In this document: one piece after another, positions 5,806 to 8,689 of the stretch
Numbering within the stretch: position 1 is the stretch's first letter
Layout: every line of letters begins with the position of its first letter
Origin: Oscillospiraceae bacterium
GTDB taxonomy: Bacteria; Bacillota_A; Clostridia; Oscillospirales; CAG-272
NCBI GenBank assembly: GCA_015063445.1
Contig: SVUD01000060.1
Location: forward strand, 1-8,689
Length of the DNA stretch: 8,689 nucleotides
Direction: 5' to 3'
The notes under the pieces: generated by a model
The model's input: only the letters and a program-made list of their open reading frames with translations
The model's database searches: none
Told to the model about the DNA's origin: nothing
Made by a program: the position numbers and the translations under genes

Positions 5806-6972
5806 TTAGATTATTCTTGCGCTGATAACCCCATCTATGTTCTCTATTTGCGCTCTGTATTCCTCGGAAATCGGCGCGTTTATTTCAATAAGGGTATAAG
5901 CGAATTCTCCGCGCGAGCCGTTTGCCATATGCTCGATATTAAGTCCCGCCTTAGATATGATAGCCGTGATTCCCGCAATCATATTAGCGATATTTTTATG
6001 CAATATTCCAACACGGGTAAGCTTATCCGCGCTCACGGGAATGGAAACGTCGGGATAATTTACGGAATTCTTTATGTTTCCGTATTCGATATAATCAACA
6101 AGCTCTCTTGCGGCCATAACAGCGCAGTTATCCTCGCTCTCCTCGGTAGATGCTCCAAGGTGGGGAATATTTATAATTCCCTTAACGCCTATCGTGTCTT
6201 TAGACGGGAAATCCGTAACGTATCTCTTAACCTTTCCCGACTCAAGCGCAGCCTTAAGATCATCAGCGTTAACAAGCTCTCCTCTTGCGAGATTAATTAT
6301 TCTTACGCCGTCCTTCATTTTAGCTATTGCCTCTGCATTTATCATGCCCTTTGTAGTCGCTAAAGCGGGAATATGCAAACTAATGTAGTCAGATTTAGTG
6401 AATACATCATTATAGTCATCGGCTTTGATAACAGAGCCCGAAAGATTCCAAGCGGCGTTAACAGAGAGATAAGGATCGTATCCTATAACCTTCATGCCGA
6501 GTCTTACGCAGGCGTTTGCAACGAGTCCTCCGATTGCTCCGAGACCGATAACTCCAAGCGTTTTACCAAACAGCTCTGAGCCTGCGAACTGTCCCTTGCC
6601 CGCTTCAACCTTTGCCGCAGCCTCATCGTCGGGCTCAAGCGTGTTTGCCCACGCAACACCGTCAACAATATCTCTCGAAGCTAAAAGCAATGCCGCCACC
6701 GTAAGCTCCTTAACCGCGTTTGCGTTCGCGCCGGGCGTGTTAAACACCACTATTCCCTCCTCAGCGCATCTTTGGCACGGAATATTGTTTACTCCCGCTC
6801 CCGCTCTTGCGATAGCTATCGTTTCCTTGTCAAAAACCGTATCGTGAAGCTTTGCGGATCTTACCATAAGAGCCGTGGGATTTTCTACGCTATCGGATAC
6901 CGTGTATTTATCCTTATCGAAAACGTCGGTTCCTATTTTTGCTATTTTATTTATAAGCTTAATGTTAGTCAT
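5806..6972 (-). CDS. serA: D-3-phosphoglycerate dehydrogenase with C-terminal ACT domain
   Basis: Oxidises 3-phosphoglycerate to 3-phosphohydroxypyruvate with NAD, the first step of serine synthesis. It has 388 residues, the short class with one ACT domain. The catalytic part has the Rossmann motif GLGAIG (143-148), catalytic Arg230 in NLARGEL and His271 in PHLGASTEESEDNCAVMA. The stretch DFPSKD (254-259) stands where related short enzymes, as I recall them, carry DFPNEE. The usual catalytic Glu may therefore be Lys258, with Asp259 the nearest acid. The ACT domain covers about 318-388 (RVGILHKNIANMIAGITAI, then SRGEFAYTLIEI) and probably mediates serine feedback. The start is supported by AAAGAGG about eight bases upstream. 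The gene lies 62 bases after serC on the same strand, and the two are surely one operon. Confidence in function is high; the Glu replacement is a recollection-based comparison. Confidence 0.95.
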   Translation of the reverse strand: MTNIKLINKIAKIGTDVFDKDKYTVSDSVENPTALMVRSAKLHDTVFDKETIAIARAGAGVNNIPCQRCAEEGIVVFNTPGANANAVKELTVAALLLASRDIVDGVAWANTLEPDDEAAAKVEAGKGQFAGSELFGKTLGVIGLGAIGGLVANACVRLGMKVIGYDPYLSVNAAWNLSGSVIKADDYNDVFTKSDYISLHIPALATTKGMINAEAIAKMKDGVRIINLARGELVNADDLKAALESGKVKRYVTDFPSKDTIGVKGIINIPHLGASTEESEDNCAVMAARELVDYIEYGNIKNSVNYPDVSIPVSADKLTRVGILHKNIANMIAGITAIISKAGLNIEHMANGSRGEFAYTLIEINAPISEEYRAQIENIDGVISARII

Positions 6973-7004
6973 TTTATTTACCTCTTTTCTTACTTAAAGC
7001 ATTA

Positions 7005-7027
7005 GGGCAGCCCTATACGAGCTGCCC
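7005..7027 (-). promoter_or_regulatory. Intercistronic hairpin between serC and serA
   Basis: GGGCAGC (7005-7011) and GCTGCCC (7021-7027) form a perfect, GC-rich 7-bp stem with a 9-base loop, seven bases past the serC stop. TAATGCTTTAAG follows instead of a U-run, so it is a poor terminator. It more likely slows 3' decay of serC or tunes how much serA is read. The structure is seen; the role is inferred. Confidence 0.55.
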
Positions 7028-7034
7028 GTGTTAT

Positions 7035-8129
7035 TTAAAGCTTGGGATTCTCTATCGAGAACTTTTTCATAAATGCCACGAGCTTTTCAACTCCCTCGTA
7101 AGGCATAGCATTGTATATAGACGCTCTCATACCGCCAATTGAACGGTGACCCGCGAGGTTTCTGAGTCCCTGGGCCTCAGCCTCCTTAACGAACTTTTTA
7201 TCAAGCTCCGCATTTCCCGTAACGAATACTACGTTCATCATAGAACGGCATTTCTTATCAACGGGAGCGGTATAATACTTCTGACCATCGAGATAATCGT
7301 AAAGAAGACTTGCCTTTCTTTCATTACGGCGCTTCATCTCTTCAAGACCGCCTATCGAAAGAACCCAATCAAATACAAGCTTTGCCATATAGATGCAATA
7401 GCAAGGAGGAGTATTGTAAAGAGAATTATTATCCGCAAGTGTTTTATAGTTCAGCATAACCGGAGTATCGGGACGGGCATTTCCGATAAGGTCCTCGCGA
7501 ACTATAACTATAGTAAGTCCTGCGGGAGCAATATTCTTCTGCGCTCCTGCGTATAAGAGTCCGAATTTTGATACGTCTATCGGCTCTGAAAGAATACAAG
7601 AAGAAATATCGGCTACAAGAGGAATATTTCCCGTATCGGGAATATAGTTAAACTTCGTACCGTAAATGGTATTGTTAAAGCAGATATGAACGTAATCAGC
7701 GTCGGGTCTGAAATCGCTTCTCTCGGTTTTGGGAATGACCGAGAAGCTGGGGGTTGCCCCCGCTGAGCTTGCGGCAATAACTATATCGCCATACTTTTTA
7801 GCTTCCTTTGCTGCCTTATCCGAAAACTGTCCGGAAACTATATAATCCGCGCACTTGTGATCGGAAAGAAGATTCAACGGTACTGCCGCAAACTGAGTGG
7901 AAGCTCCTCCCTGAAGGAAGAGAACCTTATAATTTGAAGGAATATTCATAAGCTTACGAAGTGAAGCCTCCGCCGATTCAATGATCTCTACAAAATCCTT
8001 TGATCTGTGACTCATCTCCATGACGGACATTCCGGATTCTCCGTAACAAAGCATCTCGCTCTGCGCCTTTTCAAGCACCTCAAGAGGAAGCATCGAAGGT
8101 CCTGCCGAAAAATTATAAACTCTTTGCAT
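7035..8129 (-). CDS. serC: Phosphoserine aminotransferase
   Basis: A PLP enzyme that transfers the amino group of glutamate to 3-phosphohydroxypyruvate, giving phosphoserine, the second step of serine synthesis. It is a cytoplasmic homodimer by family. It has 364 residues, the usual length. The N-terminus RVYNFSAGPSMLP is characteristic. Other markers are MEMSHRS (37-43), FLQGGASTQF (71-80), Asp174 (contacting the PLP ring) in VADISSC, the Schiff-base Lys198 in YAGAQKNIAPAG, and HRSIGGMRASIYNAM (338-352) binding the substrate phosphate and carboxylate. It is the first gene of the serC-serA operon; no serB phosphatase is in view. The ATG at 8129 fits the family N-terminus, yet only a weak GGTG precedes it. 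A 10-bp inverted repeat lies at 8143-8182 and a better AAAGGG lies beyond it. Confidence 0.97.
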   Translation of the reverse strand: MQRVYNFSAGPSMLPLEVLEKAQSEMLCYGESGMSVMEMSHRSKDFVEIIESAEASLRKLMNIPSNYKVLFLQGGASTQFAAVPLNLLSDHKCADYIVSGQFSDKAAKEAKKYGDIVIAASSAGATPSFSVIPKTERSDFRPDADYVHICFNNTIYGTKFNYIPDTGNIPLVADISSCILSEPIDVSKFGLLYAGAQKNIAPAGLTIVIVREDLIGNARPDTPVMLNYKTLADNNSLYNTPPCYCIYMAKLVFDWVLSIGGLEEMKRRNERKASLLYDYLDGQKYYTAPVDKKCRSMMNVVFVTGNAELDKKFVKEAEAQGLRNLAGHRSIGGMRASIYNAMPYEGVEKLVAFMKKFSIENPKL

Positions 8130-8383
8130 AACTGCACCGTTATTATCGAAAACTACTATTACGTCTTTTGTCTTTTCGATAACCCTTTCATTATATATTA
8201 ATATCTGATTATATCCATTTTAAACTGTAACGCTTAACACTATTGTGACTTCACCAAAACGAGTATATTCACCCCGAAGCGAAATTATTTGAGGGATTTT
8301 AAAAACACCTTTGAGCCGCAAAGTGAAAACGCTTTTTCTGAAAACAAAATCGCCCGCCTGAAAAAAAGCTCTCAAGCGGACTT
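8130..8383 (-). promoter_or_regulatory. Long structured 5' leader of the serC-serA operon
   Basis: From the predicted start near 8383 to the serC ATG there are about 254 untranslated bases. They contain a first hairpin at 8354-8379 (CCGCTTGA/TCAGGCGG in the transcript, one G-U). A second is CTTTG/CAAAG with loop CGGCT near 8308-8325, extended by CAC/GTG. After weaker pairings comes the 10-bp stem at 8143-8182. I recognise no known riboswitch: there is no T-box consensus and no SAM, glycine, lysine or c-di-GMP signature. A TATAAT at 8208-8213 could be a second, nearer -10 box, but it lacks a good -35. Confidence 0.5.
8143..8182 (-). promoter_or_regulatory. 10-bp inverted repeat just upstream of the serC start codon
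   Basis: TTATCGAAAA (8143-8152) and TTTTCGATAA (8173-8182) pair perfectly around a 20-base loop, ending 13 bases before the serC ATG. The adjacent AAAGGG (8184-8189) would be brought next to the start region if the stem forms. No U-run follows, so it is not a terminator. It may control translation, or act as a DNA operator. Confidence 0.5.
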
Positions 8384-8389
8384 TTTGCT

Positions 8390-8418
8390 ATTATAATTCA
8401 ATACTTTCGATTTGTCAA
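8390..8418 (-). promoter_or_regulatory. serC-serA operon promoter, perfect consensus
   Basis: On the minus strand TTGACA (8413-8418) and TATAAT (8390-8395) are separated by exactly 17 bases. Both boxes are full consensus for the housekeeping sigma factor. Start expected near 8383. Homopolymeric A/T runs upstream could act as an UP element. Confidence 0.85.
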
Positions 8419-8420
8419 GG

Positions 8421-8497
8421 ATTTTTTTTAAAAAAATTGTCTTTTTTTTCGATTTTTTGAGATAAAATTACTTTCTCTAAAAAAAGCGATTTTTTTT
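8421..8497. promoter_or_regulatory. Phased A/T-tract region between the divergent serC and tRNA promoters
   Basis: Runs of six to eight T lie at 8422-8429, 8442-8449, 8453-8458 and 8490-8497, with A-runs near 8430-8436 and 8479-8485. The first three T-run centres are 20 and 10 bp apart, in step with the helix. Such DNA is expected to be curved and to bind the RNA polymerase alpha C-terminal domain. It lies directly upstream of both promoters. Confidence 0.45.
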
Positions 8498-8508
8498 GCT
8501 GAAAACTC

Positions 8509-8537
8509 TTGACAATCACTTGTTGCTATGATATAAT
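8509..8537 (+). promoter_or_regulatory. tRNA operon promoter, perfect consensus with extended -10
   Basis: TTGACA (8509-8514), a 17-base spacer, then TATAAT (8532-8537) preceded by TGA, so both boxes are consensus and the -10 is also extended. Start expected near 8544, about 23 bases ahead of tRNA-Met. This strength is typical of stable-RNA promoters. Confidence 0.88.
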
Positions 8538-8566
8538 ATTGAAGCGATTTAATGAGTCGCACGAAT

Positions 8567-8643
8567 GGCGGATTAGCTCAGTTGGCTAGAGCGTCCGGTT
8601 CATACCCGGCAGGTCGTTGGTTCAAATCCGACATCCGCTACCA
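8567..8643 (+). tRNA. tRNA-Met (CAU), elongator type
   Basis: A complete 77-base cloverleaf with encoded CCA. Acceptor GGCGGAT pairs with ATCCGCT (terminal G-U), D-stem is GCTC/GAGC, and the anticodon stem is CCGG/CCGG with a T-C mismatch at its outer pair (27-43). The anticodon loop TTCATAC reads CAT, and the T-arm GTTGG/CCGAC carries the TTCAAAT loop. The paired acceptor end argues against initiator tRNA. The loop resembles elongator Met more than the lysidine-modified tRNA-Ile, which also has a CAT anticodon. Confidence 0.92.
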
Positions 8644-8646
8644 TTT

Positions 8647-8689
8647 GGCTCGTTGGTCAAGCGGTTAAGACACCGCCCTTTCACGGCGG
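8647..8689 (+). tRNA. tRNA-Glu (UUC), 3' part cut by window end
   Basis: The 5' 43 bases of a glutamate tRNA, three bases after the CCA of tRNA-Met and clearly co-transcribed with it. It shows the GGCTCGTTGGTCAAGCGGTT start typical of tRNA-Glu, and the anticodon stem CCGCC/GGCGG (8673-8677/8685-8689) around CTTTCAC, anticodon TTC at 8680-8682. The variable loop, T-arm and acceptor 3' strand lie beyond the window. More tRNAs may follow. Confidence 0.93.

Noticed and set aside
8159..8191. Ten-codon leader peptide (ATG to TAA) upstream of serC
   Set aside because: It has no ribosome site, no run of serine codons (a single Ser), and no attenuator stem downstream. Chance is adequate.
8130..8383. 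Serine T-box riboswitch in the serC leader
   Set aside because: I could not find the AGGGTGG...ACCGCG antiterminator consensus or a terminator with a U-run before serC. GGGGTGAATATACTCG is only superficially similar.
8567..8643. Terminal G-U pair in tRNA-Met as an anomaly
   Set aside because: As far as I recall, elongator tRNA-Met of Firmicutes such as Bacillus also begins GGCGG and ends CGCT before ACCA, so the G1-U72 pair is normal for the group.

Overview
The window looks like a chromosomal segment from a low- to mid-GC Gram-positive anaerobe, most likely a member of the Clostridia (Eubacteriales, possibly a gut Oscillospiraceae/Ruminococcaceae-type genome). The reasons are strong GGAGG-type ribosome sites, sigma-A promoters matching consensus, tRNA genes with encoded CCA, a Clostridium-type hexameric glutamate dehydrogenase, and a short ACT-domain phosphoglycerate dehydrogenase of the kind found in anaerobes. 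The lineage is an inference; no rRNA or other marker is present.

Layout. (1) 1-1212, minus: glutamate dehydrogenase gdhA, cut at its C-terminus by the window edge, with an extended -10 promoter at 1277-1305 and three dyad symmetries around it. (2) 1477-2982, plus: a lone 14-helix flippase-like membrane protein. (3) 2983-3556: a 574-base gap between convergent genes, with two copies of a two-hairpin element flanking an array of short hairpins separated by the word ATATCGA, and then a further folded block. (4) 3557-5398, minus: ribosome-associated GTPase typA/bipA, with a promoter almost identical to that of gdhA. (5) 5399-5805: a 407-base gap holding the typA promoter, an unremarkable AT-rich stretch, a third copy of the two-hairpin element and a second hairpin array with a different spacer word. 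(6) 5806-8129, minus: a serC-serA pair (phosphoserine aminotransferase then phosphoglycerate dehydrogenase) with an intercistronic hairpin. It is read from a perfect consensus promoter at 8390-8418 through a roughly 250-base untranslated leader. (7) 8509-8689, plus: a divergent perfect promoter driving tRNA-Met(CAU) and tRNA-Glu(UUC); the latter is cut by the window end.

Together these are mostly housekeeping functions: ammonia assimilation (gdhA gives glutamate), serine synthesis (SerA oxidises 3-phosphoglycerate; SerC transaminates the product using glutamate), translation (TypA, tRNAs) and cell-envelope export (flippase). The protein genes are ordinary. The unusual material is in the gaps: a 63-base core repeated three times at identical length with a compensated stem, two hairpin/7-mer arrays beside those copies, and the long structured serC leader. 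No mobile-element gene, CRISPR array or defence system is visible.
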